From assembly GCA_944391215.1 (NCBI GenBank), contig CALXSR010000037.1, positions 1-64,000 on the forward strand: 64,000 bases of DNA, read 5' to 3'. Below are positions 63,612 through 64,000 of the stretch, one piece after another. Position 1 is the first letter of the stretch. The number at the start of each line of letters is the position of its first letter. Position numbers and translations under genes: made by a program. The notes beneath the pieces are model-generated. The model was not told the origin of the DNA and did not search any database. It was given only the letters and a program-made list of their open reading frames with translations. The stretch comes from an uncultured Clostridia bacterium. Lineage in GTDB: Bacteria > Bacillota > Dehalobacteriia > UBA4068 > CALXSR01.

Positions 63612-64000
63612 ACGCCGATCAGCTTTTTATCAACCGCGAATTAAGCTGGCTGGAATTTAATAAAAGAGTATTAAGTCAAGCCGGGGAACAGGAAATTCCT
63701 TTATGGGAAAGATTGAAATTTTTAGGGATTTATTTTTCTAATTTAGATGAGTTTTTTATGGTGCGGGTGGGTTCTTTAACGGACCAGTTTTTTTTCGATC
63801 CGCAAAAAAAAGACGATAAAACAGGCTGGACGGCCAAAGAGCAAATAAAAGAAATTTTTACCAAAGTAGAAAGTTTTGCCCCTTTGGCTTTTTCATATTT
63901 TCAGCAAATAAAAAATTTATTGGTTTTACGCCAAGTGGAATTTATTGATTTTGCCCATTTGCCGCGAGTAGAAGAATTATTGCTTTCCAAACGCTTCCAT
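63578..64000 (+). CDS. ppk: Polyphosphate kinase (partial, runs off right edge)
   Basis: First 141 residues. The N-terminal domain signature [18 protein letters not shown] and [20 protein letters not shown] identify PPK1. The ATG at 63578 follows GGGAGGG inside the end of ppx. Catalytic His lies outside the window. Confidence 0.93.
   Translation, partial: MSLFVAPEKKLNADQLFINRELSWLEFNKRVLSQAGEQEIPLWERLKFLGIYFSNLDEFFMVRVGSLTDQFFFDPQKKDDKTGWTAKEQIKEIFTKVESFAPLAFSYFQQIKNLLVLRQVEFIDFAHLPRVEELLLSKRFH

Noticed and set aside
1-64000. CRISPR arrays, transposases, integrases, rRNA genes
   Set aside because: No regularly spaced repeats, no recognisable mobile-element protein and no rRNA signature were found on either strand.

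Overview
The window looks like a chromosomal replication-origin segment of a low-to-moderate GC, anaerobic Bacillota bacterium. Evidence is the gene order rpmH-rnpA-yidD-yidC-jag-mnmE-mnmG-rsmG-parAB on one side and dnaA-dnaN-yaaA-recF on the other, strong AAGGAGG-type ribosome binding sites, many stem-plus-T-run terminators, rubredoxin/rubrerythrin oxygen defence, an ATP-type PEP carboxykinase, and several surface proteins with copper-amine-oxidase-like (stalk) domains. A Cys-rich coat-like protein behind a possible sigma-K -10 element, a GerMN lipoprotein and a YaaH-like GH18 protein hint at a spore former, but no definitive sporulation gene is present. Genus cannot be fixed from the sequence.

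Layout. 1-5 kb: end of a FetAB-type ABC exporter, a polar amino acid ABC importer, a frameshifted SEC-C/DUF5677 gene and tRNA-Ser(GGA). 5-16 kb: DMT permease-Smr-PepV operon, wall amidase, CAP protein, PAP2 phosphatase, DUF1287 and YvlD-like proteins, M29 aminopeptidase plus a TGS/uridine-kinase fusion, and a frameshifted DUF1273-like SLOG gene. 16-25 kb: accessory region with XRE regulators (one decayed), a Cys-rich secreted or coat-like protein, a candidate structured RNA, a lipoprotein, a macrodomain/SirTM pair, an SDR/HxlR divergent pair, MATE, an amber-interrupted cytidylate-kinase-like gene and MarR. 25-36 kb: ilvBN, small proteins, a ferredoxin-rubrerythrin fusion with a double-rubredoxin protein, pckA, GH18, GerMN and YkvI-like genes. 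36-41 kb: larE and larC (apparent -1 frameshift), HAD phosphatase, a stalk-domain protein, and crcB with a degenerate tandem copy of its 3' end. 41-55 kb: cysteine desulfurase, parB, parA with two perfect parS sites, a pentapeptide protein, the tRNA-modification/ribosome-assembly block and a two-part oriC around dnaA. 55-64 kb: three tandem paralogous MFS transporters where gyrB/gyrA are often found, murI, a pair of membrane-anchored coiled-coil proteins (one with a NAGPA domain), ppx and the start of ppk.

Transcription is mostly leftward left of dnaA and rightward right of it, as expected for leading-strand genes diverging from an origin at about 51.4-53.4 kb. Several reading frames are interrupted (about 4.1, 15.8, 16.5 and 23.9 kb). 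These could be real decay, recoding or sequence errors; larC is the one where programmed frameshifting is an established property of the family. No CRISPR array, rRNA gene, transposase or prophage was found.
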